Assembly (NCBI GenBank): GCA_002427755.1
Contig: DIYO01000004.1
Span: 453,820 to 517,819, forward strand
Length of the DNA: 64,000 nucleotides
DNA from: Roseivirga sp. UBA6052
Lineage (GTDB): Bacteria; Bacteroidota; Bacteroidia; Cytophagales; Cyclobacteriaceae
Direction: 5' to 3'
The notes under the pieces are model-generated. The model had not been told where the DNA came from. It searched no databases and worked only from the letters and a program-made list of their open reading frames with translations. Position numbers and translations under genes: made by a program. This document shows, piece by piece, positions 17,512-26,981 of the stretch (position 1 is the stretch's first letter; every line of letters starts with the position of its first letter).

Positions 17512-20358
17512 CTAATTCCTTTGAAGAATGACTTTTTCGGCTAAACTGGTACCTCCATAAGTAATTCTGAAAATATAAATACCATTGGGAACGGGCTGTC
17601 CGGCAGCATCGGTACCATCCCAAAAGAATTCATTCTCACCTTCGAAGGCTGCAGATCCCGTGATCTGTCTAACGAGCTCTCCTGATGAATCATAAATTCT
17701 TACTCTTGAGAATCGATTTTCGGGAACTGTAACCGTTAAAGAAACAAATTCACTGAATGGATTTGGGGCTACACTAGTTATGGCAAAATCTGATCCTTCA
17801 ATTCCTCTGTCTAGCGGCTCAACATTTGGAATCTCAGCAGTAAATATCCCTTTACCATGGGTACCTACAGCTACTTTACCATCAACTCTTCTAAAGTCGA
17901 TCATATTCACTACACTATTCCCAATGCCATTGGGTGATTCTAATGTCCACAATGTATTTGTTCCGTTGAGTTCTTCAGTAGTGTACAAACCAGTACTTGT
18001 ACCTGCCATATAGAAGTTAGTACCATCTGTTTGAGGCACTATGGTAACCCATCTCACAGATGGTCCATTTCCAGTTCCATCAATATTCTCCTCAAGGTTT
18101 CCTGAAACATCTTGGAAAGTATCTCCACCATCAGTCGATAAAAAGATGCTTGGCACTTCATAATTAGCAAATGAAACAAGCAATCTATCCGCATCTCTTG
18201 GGTCTACAGAAATAGATCTTATATACGCCAATTCAGGCAGATTAGCTCTAGTAATGTTGGTCACCTGATAAGAAGGTGTATGAGCATCTGTAACCTTAAA
18301 CAATTGTCCAAAACTTGTTCCGAAATACAAAACGTTTTTCGGAGAAGTTGAAACCTCAACAGCCGATACTCTACCTTCACTAATCTCGGTTCTGTCTAGT
18401 CTGTCCCAATTGGTAGATGTTGTTTCTTGAGTTCCTGCAGATAATTGTGAAAGGTTTCTGTTTCTCCAGACTACATCACCACCTGCCAAGTACATGCGAT
18501 TCGCATTATTCTTATCAAGGATATACGGATTGACAAACAGGTAAGACTGGCTGGGGTCAGAACCTCCACCGGTTGGGTCTACTCTAGCAAAAGAAGTAAG
18601 ACGCAAATTCTCATTTAGCGTTAGTCTAAAAATCACAGAGTTTTGAAAAGACATATAGTAATAAAAGCCAAAAGGTGTTGTGGCAGCGAATCCACCATCT
18701 CCACCAATTACTCTTGTGCCGTTATCTTGGAATAGCGGTCTATTGGCCACACCCAAAGATCCATTGTCTTGAGTACCACCAAATACCAGATCATCTGGTG
18801 GATACTGACTAATGGCCGTAGTGAAAAACTGGGTAGTAATGAATCCGTTATTTAATGATCTATGCTCCACTTCCTCAGCCAAATTATTATCAGTGATGAA
18901 TACACCACCATCATTAGCGGTTATCATTCTATTGTTATTAGAAGGTGTAAACAAGACCTCATGCTGATCTGGATGATGGTTAGGATACAAATCCTCTCGA
19001 TCTTCAGGGTTATACCCTCCAATCCAAGCAATATTCTGATTAGTGCGGAAACCATCTGTTGATCGGTACAAATTCGTTCCACCAACATAAACAACATCAG
19101 GATTGTCTGGGTGTACTGTTATTACCAAGTTATAGCTCCCTTGTGAATCAAAACCTTCAATCTCTCCATCAGGATCACTTGGTATGTTCAACGATCTATC
19201 ATCGAAATCACCTGACAGCGCATCGTAAGCAAAAAAGCCATAACGCGGACCTCTATCCGCTATGAAGTAGACAAAGTTTGGGTCCGATGCCGATGAACCA
19301 ATTTCAATTCTATTGATAAAGCTATTGCCAAAACCACGAATCTGTTCCCACTCAATACCATCATCGGATCTGTAGATGCCATTGGCAGCAGAGAATATAC
19401 TCGGACTAGCGGTTACTGAGCTGAGAGTAGCGTAAAACACATTGTCAGCAGTTCTATGAATGTCTGTGGCAAAAGGATAGTCTAGGTTATTTAAATCTGT
19501 ATTGTTGTTGAAAACAAAAAGGTCATCTCCAAGTACAGTCGACCATGTTGCTCCACCATCCTCTGAACGAACTATGCCACCTACTACGGCAGCTAAAATC
19601 ACTTCATTTTCTGTATCACTAGGATCGGTCTCTATGTCCCAAACGTATTGAAATGGAGAAATAAAAGCTTCTGGAGAATCCGTTACCGTACCTAATATGG
19701 GCGACCATGTCTGCCCATTATCTGTAGATCTGTAGATACCATCACCTCTAAAAGGAGCACCTCCGGCAAAGCCTCTTGCTGAATTACCAATAAGCTCACC
19801 CGTACCATAGTACCAAATGTCTTCGCTACCGGGTCTCTTGTTCTGAACGATGCAGGTTACGCTCTGTAACTGATCACTAGTAGTCGTTTTTGTCCAGTTT
19901 TCGCCAAGATTCGTTGAACGCCACATTCCTCCTGACACGCCACCTGCAAGCATGATGTTTTCATTTCTTACATCTAAGGCTAAGGCTCTTGTACGGCCCC
20001 CAAAGTTCTCAGGTCCTATTTGTTGCCAATCTAATGTTTGTGTAGCATCAGTACCATTTGCACTTCGTTTGGCTCTTCTTAATACTTGATCTTGATACTG
20101 CTTTTTGGCAAAAGCCAGCTCGTCTTTCTTTATGTTGTAAGGCACTTGGTTGGTTCCAGGAACAACGAGCATTTCGCGCTCATATTCAGTTCGTGATTGG
20201 CGGTCTTCTCGCATACCAATCTCCGAAGGCGCTGTAGGAGCTTTAACAATTAATGGCTCTTCTTTATGAGGAATAATCCCAACAGTAAAAAAAGTAATGG
20301 TATAAATACCAATAACTGCGAGCGCATAGTTTTGCCACTTCAAATTCCTCATAGTCAT
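17512..20358 (-). CDS. Secreted BNR/sortilin-like propeller protein with T9SS type A sorting domain
   Basis: Large exported protein of 948 residues. An N-terminal hydrophobic segment (about 10-30) acts as signal or anchor. Most of the chain is an Asp-box beta-propeller, with S-D-G-T-W repeats such as STDNGQTWS, SEDGGATWS and STDGGDTF. The last 80 residues form a type A C-terminal domain (APNPFSEF, then FFWDGTDAAGQPVPNGIYIF), marking export by T9SS. The function is unknown; related proteins are glycosidase-like or adhesive. No catalytic residues of sialidases were identified. Confidence 0.88.
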   Translation of the reverse strand: MTMRNLKWQNYALAVIGIYTITFFTVGIIPHKEEPLIVKAPTAPSEIGMREDRQSRTEYEREMLVVPGTNQVPYNIKKDELAFAKKQYQDQVLRRAKRSANGTDATQTLDWQQIGPENFGGRTRALALDVRNENIMLAGGVSGGMWRSTNLGENWTKTTTSDQLQSVTCIVQNKRPGSEDIWYYGTGELIGNSARGFAGGAPFRGDGIYRSTDNGQTWSPILGTVTDSPEAFISPFQYVWDIETDPSDTENEVILAAVVGGIVRSEDGGATWSTVLGDDLFVFNNNTDLNNLDYPFATDIHRTADNVFYATLSSVTASPSIFSAANGIYRSDDGIEWEQIRGFGNSFINRIEIGSSASDPNFVYFIADRGPRYGFFAYDALSGDFDDRSLNIPSDPDGEIEGFDSQGSYNLVITVHPDNPDVVYVGGTNLYRSTDGFRTNQNIAWIGGYNPEDREDLYPNHHPDQHEVLFTPSNNNRMITANDGGVFITDNNLAEEVEHRSLNNGFITTQFFTTAISQYPPDDLVFGGTQDNGSLGVANRPLFQDNGTRVIGGDGGFAATTPFGFYYYMSFQNSVIFRLTLNENLRLTSFARVDPTGGGSDPSQSYLFVNPYILDKNNANRMYLAGGDVVWRNRNLSQLSAGTQETTSTNWDRLDRTEISEGRVSAVEVSTSPKNVLYFGTSFGQLFKVTDAHTPSYQVTNITRANLPELAYIRSISVDPRDADRLLVSFANYEVPSIFLSTDGGDTFQDVSGNLEENIDGTGNGPSVRWVTIVPQTDGTNFYMAGTSTGLYTTEELNGTNTLWTLESPNGIGNSVVNMIDFRRVDGKVAVGTHGKGIFTAEIPNVEPLDRGIEGSDFAITSVAPNPFSEFVSLTVTVPENRFSRVRIYDSSGELVRQITGSAAFEGENEFFWDGTDAAGQPVPNGIYIFRITYGGTSLAEKVILQRN

Positions 20359-20400
20359 AAAGATAACGGCAGGTTTTTAATTCATTATAAACTCAAGCAC

Positions 20401-20967
20401 TTAAAAAGTTAATTCAAGTGTTTTGTTCAACATTCGTTGGATGGATTCATTCCCTTCTGTCTTCTTGGCGATGTTTTCAAAAGCAATCCAAGCTACATCA
20501 TGAGATTCGTCACTTATGGTAAGTAAATCCGTTTCATTGGCCTGAAAAATAAAGCGTACATCATAATGGTCATGTTCAGGCACACCTTTTCTTTCTGGTA
20601 TGGTATGAATGTCTATATCAAAGATTTTATCACTTAAAAAGTCCACTTGGGTCAAGCCTGACTCTTCTTGACATTCAGCCATGGCCACTGCCCGTAGGTC
20701 TTCATTACCATCAGCATGGCCTCCCAATTGCAACCAGCGATTGAGCTTGGCATGATGCGTAAATAAAGCTTTATCTCTTTCTTTATTCACTACCCATACC
20801 GAAGCGGTAAAATGTGCATGAAGTAAAGAGCGCTCAAAACAGTTCTCGTATCTGAGCAAGTCGAGCATACGGTCTCTAAAACCGAGTTCTACAGCATATG
20901 AGGAAGTGTAATTCTGAAGCTCTTTCTTGAAGGCAGCTCTGTGGTCAGAATTCTGAGATGACGACAT
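20401..20967 (-). CDS. Nudix hydrolase
   Basis: Hydrolyses a nucleoside diphosphate linked to another group; the substrate cannot be told. The Nudix box is recognisable as G-x5-E-x7-A-E-x2-EE-x-GL (from GHADGNEDL to QEESGL). The usual Arg before the first catalytic Glu is Ala here, while the metal-binding glutamates are kept. Length of 188 is usual for the family. Its start overlaps the preceding small secreted-protein gene by 23 bases. Confidence 0.85.
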   Translation of the reverse strand: MSSSQNSDHRAAFKKELQNYTSSYAVELGFRDRMLDLLRYENCFERSLLHAHFTASVWVVNKERDKALFTHHAKLNRWLQLGGHADGNEDLRAVAMAECQEESGLTQVDFLSDKIFDIDIHTIPERKGVPEHDHYDVRFIFQANETDLLTISDESHDVAWIAFENIAKKTEGNESIQRMLNKTLELTF

Positions 20968-21313
20968 TGGCTTTATTCAGCTTCCCTTTTTCCAAATCAC
21001 TAATGAGTTCACCTCTCCCGGAGTTATTTCTATCTCCTTTTCGAACGATTACGTAATAAGCCGCTGCATCTAACTTTTTAAAAGTAACCTTTCCCTTGGC
21101 ATCAGTTAACATGGTCTTTTGTACGGGATTCTTTTCTGCATTATAGTCGTCTAGGGTAGCATAGAGCGTTACTTCTGCATCTCTAACTAAATTGCCGAGC
21201 TCGTCTAATACAGTAACCTTAAGCTTGGTATTAAAAATCTGTATCTGTGCATTGGCTTGTCGATTGAATGCGGCAAAGCACAGAAAGAAACTGAGGATTA
21301 AAATGCGTTTCAT
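20945..21313 (-). CDS. Small secreted protein with carboxypeptidase-regulatory-like (Ig-fold) domain
   Basis: 122 residues. Signal peptide of about 22 residues ending QANA, then one beta-sandwich domain with LDELGNLVRDAEVTLYATL and TDAKGKVTFKKLDAAAYYV, the pattern of CarboxypepD_reg-like/transthyretin folds. Probably periplasmic or surface-exposed. No enzyme function is implied. It overlaps the Nudix gene and follows the 194-residue gene by 11 bases, so all three are likely co-transcribed. Confidence 0.75.
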   Translation of the reverse strand: MKRILILSFFLCFAAFNRQANAQIQIFNTKLKVTVLDELGNLVRDAEVTLYATLDDYNAEKNPVQKTMLTDAKGKVTFKKLDAAAYYVIVRKGDRNNSGRGELISDLEKGKLNKANVVISEF

Positions 21314-21324
21314 ATAAGTCTGAG

Positions 21325-21909
21325 TTATTGCTTGAATAGGTTTTCTAAAAGTTCTTCGAAGGTAAGCGCTTTAGAATACAATCTGTCTTGATAAATACTT
21401 GCCAAAAACTTGATGTAATTAGGCTTGCGATCGATTTCAATTTTTTCTACGGTTATGTTTCCATAACGTTGATTAGCCAAATTAGTCTCTAAATCTTCAG
21501 TAAGTGGTTTGAGATACCATTTTTCAATGGTCTCTTCATAGTTGTTCTTTTCTGAGATTTTTCGATCTCCTACAGAGAGCTTGTAGCCCATTTGGAGCAC
21601 ACGTTCTTTAAACCAATCGAAGCTGTGCTTGAACGTATCTTCAGTAAAAGCATCGCCATAACTTATAGCAAAACCATTGGCGTATTGAGATTTAAGGATG
21701 TGTACATCTACACTTGAGACAATGCCTTGCTTCTTCAAGAAATAGCCTCTTTCAATGTCTTCAATCAGCTGGCGAGATCCTTCGGTTTGTTTCCATTTCT
21801 CATAAGCGGCTAACTCTCTTTCTGAACGAGATAAGGTCTCGTGAATGAAAGCTGCTTTGGGCGCCTGCTTGCCAAATAACTTCCCCACCACATTATCGAA
21901 AAAACTCAT
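21325..21909 (-). CDS. Conserved hypothetical protein, 194 residues
   Basis: Not recognised. No signal peptide and no membrane segment, so probably cytoplasmic. The chain is charged and mixed alpha/beta, beginning MSFFDNVVGKLFGK, with aromatic-rich stretches (DTFKHSFDWFKERV, EKWYLKPL). Codon use looks like the neighbours, and it is packed between recQ (34 bases) and the small secreted-protein gene (11 bases), so it is a real gene in this run. No function proposed. Confidence 0.65.
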   Translation of the reverse strand: MSFFDNVVGKLFGKQAPKAAFIHETLSRSERELAAYEKWKQTEGSRQLIEDIERGYFLKKQGIVSSVDVHILKSQYANGFAISYGDAFTEDTFKHSFDWFKERVLQMGYKLSVGDRKISEKNNYEETIEKWYLKPLTEDLETNLANQRYGNITVEKIEIDRKPNYIKFLASIYQDRLYSKALTFEELLENLFKQ

Positions 21910-21942
21910 GCTGTAAAGCTAACGATTAAAGCAGGGGATTGG

Positions 21943-23880
21943 TTAAACGTTTCCTGATTTAGTCAACTCCAAACTGCCAAAATCATCGTAGGCAATGCGA
22001 CCAAAGTCGAGCATCTCAGAGAGCACCTCTAGCATGAGCGCTTTATGCGTAGGATCGAGCATGGTAACTAGCTTCTCTTCATTAAGCATTAAGTTCTGGC
22101 TTAAAACATTCATGATTTGTTGCTCATAATGCTTTTTGATTTTGTCATCGTCTTGATGCTGCCTTTTCCGCACATCATTATCGCAAATGCCACATTCGCC
22201 ATAATCTTCCTCTCCAAAATAGGTAAGCAGCTGTTTGGTGCGGCACGTTTCATCATCATGCACGTAGGCAATCACCCGCTCCATTTTATCGAACTTGAGT
22301 TTTCTCTTGGCATTAAGTGTGTGCTCATCAATTGCCAATTTGCTAGCCTCTTGCCGAGGCACCAGCAAAGTGATTTGCGGTTTATCTTTTTGAGGTATGT
22401 AATTGGCCATGCCTCTGTCTTTTAAAGCGTTTAGCCCTTGCTTAATGACATCGACCGAAGTATTTAAAATGGCGGCCAGGTTACTTTCTTGCACCCGCAC
22501 TGGTTGCTGGTACAACTCTCCACCATACAATCGAAGCAGGCCTTTTATTAAGGCATCGAATTGCGCGTTGGCAATCTGAAAATTATACATCTCAGACTGA
22601 CTGACTTCAAACTGAATGGCACTTGGACTAAAGAAAGATTCACTCAAATGAATGAGGCCTTGATCTTGCAAAGCCTTGAGTGCATGAAAAACTTCTATAG
22701 GATGTTGATCGAATTTTCTTGAGAACTCTTGCAAATCGAAGTCAAAGCTTTCTTCAGGAAAACTACCATTGGCCAGCTGATAGAAATTGCCGATCATCTG
22801 ATACACGTCTTTTAGATACTTCGATTCCGGCAATGACTGCTTGGTCTTGGTTCTCAAATCTTCTATATCTTTTTGGTTGCAGATAACCACAGCAAAAGCC
22901 TTCTTCTCATCTCGGCCTGCTCGTCCAGCTTCTTGATAATAAGACTCTAAATCTGACGGTAAATCCATGTGCACTACAGTCCGCACATCGGGCTTATCTA
23001 TGCCCATACCAAAAGCATTGGTAGAAACGATCACGCGGGTGCGATTATGAATCCAGTTTTCTTGTTTGATGTTTCGTTCTTGGTGAGTAAGCCCCGCATG
23101 GTAGAAGTCTGCCGAGATGTGGTGTCTTTGCAGCATTTCCGCGACTTCTTTGGCATGTCTTCTAGTACCGGTATAAACTACCGAAGTGCCATTAATCTTT
23201 TGCAGTATTTCTAGCAGTTTGCGCTCTTTGTGTTCTTCAAAACGAACAGAATAAGAGAGATTGGACCTAGCAAAACTCTTGGTAAAGACTTTGCCCAACT
23301 GAAACTGCAGTTTCTCCTGAATATCTTTTTTAACCCTTGGTGTAGCCGTTGCAGTTAGCGCAACTATAGGCACTTCGGGGAAAAGCTCCCTTAGTTTTTC
23401 TATCTCTAAATATGCCGGCCTAAAATCATATCCCCATTGAGAGATACAATGGGCTTCATCTACCGCAATAAGCGAAATACCTCTGGCATCTTTAACCCGC
23501 TGCATCCTGACCTGAAAAAGCTCAGTTTTCAAGCGCTCTGGTGAACAGTAGAGGAATTTGAGATTTGAATTAACCGCATTATCTAAGGTATAATCAAGCT
23601 CTCTTTTGCCTTGGCCTGCATGCAATGCGGCTGCTGCTATGCCCCGCTCATTCAGTTGACCCACCTGATCTTTCATGAGAGCGATCAAGGGTGATACCAC
23701 AATGGTCAATCCTTCCATTAACATACCCGGTACCTGAAAGCAAATAGATTTACCTCCACCAGTAGGCAGCAAGGCCAAAGTATCGTGCCCCGCCAGAACA
23801 GACTCAATAATCTCTTCTTGTGAAGGCCTAAAACTATTGTAGCCCCAATACTTCTTGAGTATGTGAATGGGTTGATCCAT
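21943..23880 (-). CDS. recQ: ATP-dependent DNA helicase RecQ (no HRDC domain)
   Basis: 3'-5' superfamily 2 helicase for recombination and repair. Walker A LLPTGGGKS, the DEAH box VDEAHCISQWGYDFRP and motif VI QEAGRAGRDE are intact. The zinc-binding region has C546, C563 and C566, but the fourth ligand position (569) is Asp. A winged-helix RQC region follows, with no HRDC domain, as in the shorter Bacteroidota RecQ type. I start at ATG 23880 (MDQPIHILKKYWGY); an upstream in-frame ATG adds 16 non-conserved residues. Confidence 0.93.
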   Translation of the reverse strand: MDQPIHILKKYWGYNSFRPSQEEIIESVLAGHDTLALLPTGGGKSICFQVPGMLMEGLTIVVSPLIALMKDQVGQLNERGIAAAALHAGQGKRELDYTLDNAVNSNLKFLYCSPERLKTELFQVRMQRVKDARGISLIAVDEAHCISQWGYDFRPAYLEIEKLRELFPEVPIVALTATATPRVKKDIQEKLQFQLGKVFTKSFARSNLSYSVRFEEHKERKLLEILQKINGTSVVYTGTRRHAKEVAEMLQRHHISADFYHAGLTHQERNIKQENWIHNRTRVIVSTNAFGMGIDKPDVRTVVHMDLPSDLESYYQEAGRAGRDEKKAFAVVICNQKDIEDLRTKTKQSLPESKYLKDVYQMIGNFYQLANGSFPEESFDFDLQEFSRKFDQHPIEVFHALKALQDQGLIHLSESFFSPSAIQFEVSQSEMYNFQIANAQFDALIKGLLRLYGGELYQQPVRVQESNLAAILNTSVDVIKQGLNALKDRGMANYIPQKDKPQITLLVPRQEASKLAIDEHTLNAKRKLKFDKMERVIAYVHDDETCRTKQLLTYFGEEDYGECGICDNDVRKRQHQDDDKIKKHYEQQIMNVLSQNLMLNEEKLVTMLDPTHKALMLEVLSEMLDFGRIAYDDFGSLELTKSGNV

Positions 23881-23928
23881 TACACTAAATATAACAATCA
23901 GATCAAGGTTAAAGAATTGACAATTCAA

Positions 23929-24088
23929 ATAGTGAGCTTGGATATGAACAAAAGACTTTGACTATATCCTCAAAAGACCCCTAGCCCCTGTAGGAGTAAC
24001 ATATATTCCCCTTCAGGGGATTAAGGGATAAAACTTTATTGAAGCTTACAATAAGAAAATCTTTTCTTGTTCATTGAATAAGCGGAAC
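23929..24088. repeat. REP-like pair of inverted C/G-run units
   Basis: Between the crotonase and recQ genes. One unit near 23977-23997 reads CCCCTAGCCCCTGTAGGAG, and a second near 24006-24027 reads TCCCCTTCAGGGGATTAAGG, roughly the reverse complement of the first. The second contains a perfect hairpin, TCCCCT-TC-AGGGGA (24007-24020). This resembles intergenic REP/BIME-like units common in Bacteroidota. It could also end the upstream crotonase transcript, but there is no T-run. The rest of the gap shows nothing. Confidence 0.5.
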
Positions 24089-24862
24089 CTACCAGCTTGG
24101 CTTTTCTTTATTTAGGAAAGCAGCAATTCCTTTCTGACAATCTTCAGTAGCTCTGGCCTCAGCATTTTGACTAGCGGCATATTTTAAGCCATCTTCTAAG
24201 TTGAGGGCTTGCACTTGCGCAATCATCTGTTTAGTCATACCCATGGATTGACCTGAGTTCTTATTGACTAATTTCTGAGCCAATGCGGCAACTGTCTCGT
24301 CTAATTCAGCTGCACTCACCACCCTATTAATCAAACCAAAGTCTTTGGCTTCTTGTGCAGAGATAAGATCTCCTGTCAGCAATAACTCTTTCGATTTACC
24401 CTCCCCGATCTTTCTGAGCAAGAACACTTTTACTATGGCAGGAATAAAACCTATGCGCACTTCTGTATAACCAAATCTAGCCTCTTCCACAGCTACCGAT
24501 AGATCACAAACCGTGGCTAAACCGCAACCACCCGCAAAAGCATGACCTTGAATTTTAGCAATTACCACTTTGGGCATGGTATAGATTTGTGCAAAAAGCT
24601 CCATTAAGTGAGTAGAGTCTTCCAAATTCTCTTCGTAAGAATTGGATTGTAATGATTGCAAATAGGCCAAATCTGCACCGGCACAAAAGGCATCTCCCGC
24701 AGCAGCCAAAACAATTACTTTAGCCTCAGCATCTTTAGCCGCATGGCTAAAAGCTTGCTTTAATTCAGATACCACTTCAGCATTTAAGGCATTACGTTTT
24801 TCCGGGCGATTAAGCGTTATGGTAGCCACGCGGTTGGCTACTTGGTAAGTCACAAATTTCAT
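24089..24862 (-). CDS. Enoyl-CoA hydratase/isomerase family, methylglutaconyl-CoA-hydratase-like
   Basis: Crotonase-fold enzyme adding water to an enoyl-CoA. The oxyanion-hole segment is present (FCAGADLAYL, GHAFAGGCGL), and both catalytic glutamates are kept, in YTEVRIGFIPA and GKSKELLLTGD. The IGFIPAIVKVFLLRKIG stretch resembles methylglutaconyl-CoA hydratases of leucine breakdown (LiuC) more than classic crotonase, so that role is a guess. I prefer ATG 24862; an ATG three codons upstream (24871) overlaps comEC by 13 bases. It is too far from the paa genes to assign to that pathway. Confidence 0.85.
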   Translation of the reverse strand: MKFVTYQVANRVATITLNRPEKRNALNAEVVSELKQAFSHAAKDAEAKVIVLAAAGDAFCAGADLAYLQSLQSNSYEENLEDSTHLMELFAQIYTMPKVVIAKIQGHAFAGGCGLATVCDLSVAVEEARFGYTEVRIGFIPAIVKVFLLRKIGEGKSKELLLTGDLISAQEAKDFGLINRVVSAAELDETVAALAQKLVNKNSGQSMGMTKQMIAQVQALNLEDGLKYAASQNAEARATEDCQKGIAAFLNKEKPSW

Positions 24863-26934
24863 TTCCTCCATAGATGGCTAAAATAACCGTCTGTTCTGAG
24901 AGAATGAAATGGTTTATTCCGAGCTGTAAAATGTTGCATTAGATCTTCTTCAGTTCTGCGCCAAAGATTATTACCTATGATTAACTGATCTGTACTTAGA
25001 CTATCTAAAGCATTGCTCTCATACTTCAACTTTCTGCCATCAAGGAAAATAAAGTCAAAATGGAGTTTTTGATTCAATGGTTTGAGTTCTTTAATCATGA
25101 GCACAGACTGGCCATCCACGAAAAAGACTTCTCCTAGTTCAGTGGTAGATGACTTTACGCTTAGTTGGTCCTTTGTGACATCATAATTAGTACCGTACAT
25201 AATTCGCTTTTGGTGTAAATGAAAACGCTGCTTCTCGGCATCCGCAAGAAAAGCAGAGTCCGACATCAGCTTAGATTCAAATCCCATTCTTAAATCAAGA
25301 ACACGAGCATTGTTGACTTTCAATTGACTTATCTCCATCGAATCAGCTGCATTTGAAAAATGATTGATTTGAAAACCAGCAAAGAAAAGACTACAAGCAA
25401 ATGCTAGATTTAACCAATTCGTGTGTCTGTGTATGAGATAAAGTATCAAAGCACCAAGCGTCAAATAAAGCAACCAAGTGCCTAGAATATCGAGATAGAT
25501 ACCCGATATGGTACTATTAGGCAATCGACTTACCCAGAAAACCAAATCGTTCACAACTGCTACAAATCCACTGATTAACCAACCGACAGCTTGACTTAAA
25601 AATGGAATGAAAGAAACAGCAAGAAGAACTAGTGTACTCAAAAGGCTTACAAAAGCCGCTGGAATGATAAAGAGATTGGAAACCAAGAAGTAAGTAGGGA
25701 ACTGATGAAAGTAAAGCATACTCAATGGCCCAGTCGCTAATTGTGCAGCGATAGATACGCAAGAGATTTCCCAGATCTTATCAATCAAAAGATACTTTGG
25801 GCTCCATAAACCATAAAGCTTCGGTTGGATATATACGATGCCAAAAACCGCCAGGTAAGACAGCTGAAAACCAACGCTCATGATTAAATAAGGGTTGAAC
25901 CAAAGCAAGGCAAATGCAGATGCGGCAAGCGTGTTGTAAATGTTTCCTTTTCTAAAAAGTGCCCTACCTATTGCAACAAAACTGAACATCGTGACTGCTC
26001 TTAAGACTGAAGGGGAGAGCCCCGTAAGCAAGGCATAAAACCATAAGATGCTGACACTTAAAATTGCCAAAAGCCATCTGTATCTTTTCTTCTGAAAACC
26101 TATCCTTCGAAAGAACTGAAAAAGCACTAAATAAATAATTCCAACGTGCAAACCTGATACAGCCAAAACGTGCATAGAACCTGTAGCTGAAAAAGCCTGA
26201 ACCAGATCATTTTCTAATTCATCTTTTACTCCCAATGACAAAGCCAGAATAACTGCCTTTGCATCTTTATCATCTATATGCTCATTGATCACATCTATGC
26301 AATACCTCCTCATACCATCAGATATAGAGATTAAAAATGGAACAGGATTGTGACCAATAATGGCATATTCACCTCTAATGTAATCTTGATGATAAACTCG
26401 ATTATAGACCAAGTAATTCTTGTAATTGAACTCTCCAGGATTCGCAGGAGGACTTACTAGATCAGGTTGGCCTTCAATAAAAAGTAGATCTCCTTTTTTA
26501 ATAGCTGTGGAATCTTCTAGAGGAAAATAAGCATTTACGAATCCCTTGTTGTTTAGCCATTTTGCATTAGTCAGTATTTCATATAACTCCAATTCAATGA
26601 GTTTGGACTTCTTCTTTATTTGAGGATCAGAGATAACCCTAGCCTTATATCCATTTACCTCCATTGAATCCTGAAACAAGAGGTCTGGCATAGCATGAGA
26701 CTTAAACTCATCTAGTCTGTATGTCCCTAGGCCAAAAGCGACCAACATGATGATGAGTCCATTGACGAATCTATACTTGAAACTATCCAGACTGTTGAGA
26801 ATTATAGACAAGAAAATCAGGCCTATGATAAGCCAGAGATTATCCTGCAGTAGATGCCCTAAATAGTGATAGGAAACTATGCCTAAAGCAAAGCAAAAAG
26901 CAATTCTAACAAAGGGATAGGCAGATAAATTCAA
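24859..26934 (-). CDS. comEC: ComEC/Rec2-family DNA-uptake membrane protein
   Basis: Polytopic inner-membrane channel for single-stranded DNA uptake in competent bacteria. Order: N-terminal hydrophobic segments and the DUF4131 region (about 1-190), then the competence domain (about 220-510) with the hallmark HVLAVSGLHVGIIY and many membrane helices, and a soluble tail of about 150 residues. The tail has no HxHxDH metallo-beta-lactamase motif, so the nuclease-like part is lost or degenerate. At 691 residues it fits the shorter Bacteroidota form. It sits between a GNAT and a crotonase gene on the same strand. Confidence 0.9.
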   Translation of the reverse strand: MNLSAYPFVRIAFCFALGIVSYHYLGHLLQDNLWLIIGLIFLSIILNSLDSFKYRFVNGLIIMLVAFGLGTYRLDEFKSHAMPDLLFQDSMEVNGYKARVISDPQIKKKSKLIELELYEILTNAKWLNNKGFVNAYFPLEDSTAIKKGDLLFIEGQPDLVSPPANPGEFNYKNYLVYNRVYHQDYIRGEYAIIGHNPVPFLISISDGMRRYCIDVINEHIDDKDAKAVILALSLGVKDELENDLVQAFSATGSMHVLAVSGLHVGIIYLVLFQFFRRIGFQKKRYRWLLAILSVSILWFYALLTGLSPSVLRAVTMFSFVAIGRALFRKGNIYNTLAASAFALLWFNPYLIMSVGFQLSYLAVFGIVYIQPKLYGLWSPKYLLIDKIWEISCVSIAAQLATGPLSMLYFHQFPTYFLVSNLFIIPAAFVSLLSTLVLLAVSFIPFLSQAVGWLISGFVAVVNDLVFWVSRLPNSTISGIYLDILGTWLLYLTLGALILYLIHRHTNWLNLAFACSLFFAGFQINHFSNAADSMEISQLKVNNARVLDLRMGFESKLMSDSAFLADAEKQRFHLHQKRIMYGTNYDVTKDQLSVKSSTTELGEVFFVDGQSVLMIKELKPLNQKLHFDFIFLDGRKLKYESNALDSLSTDQLIIGNNLWRRTEEDLMQHFTARNKPFHSLRTDGYFSHLWRK

Positions 26935-26981
26935 AAGCTAGTGTGTGTTCTAGCTAGAATTTAAATAAATATCAAAAGAAT

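Noticed and set aside
24089..24862. Crotonase as part of the phenylacetate pathway (paaF/paaG)
   Set aside because: It is about 19 kb from the paa genes, sits in a comEC run, and its active-site loop is more like methylglutaconyl-CoA hydratase.
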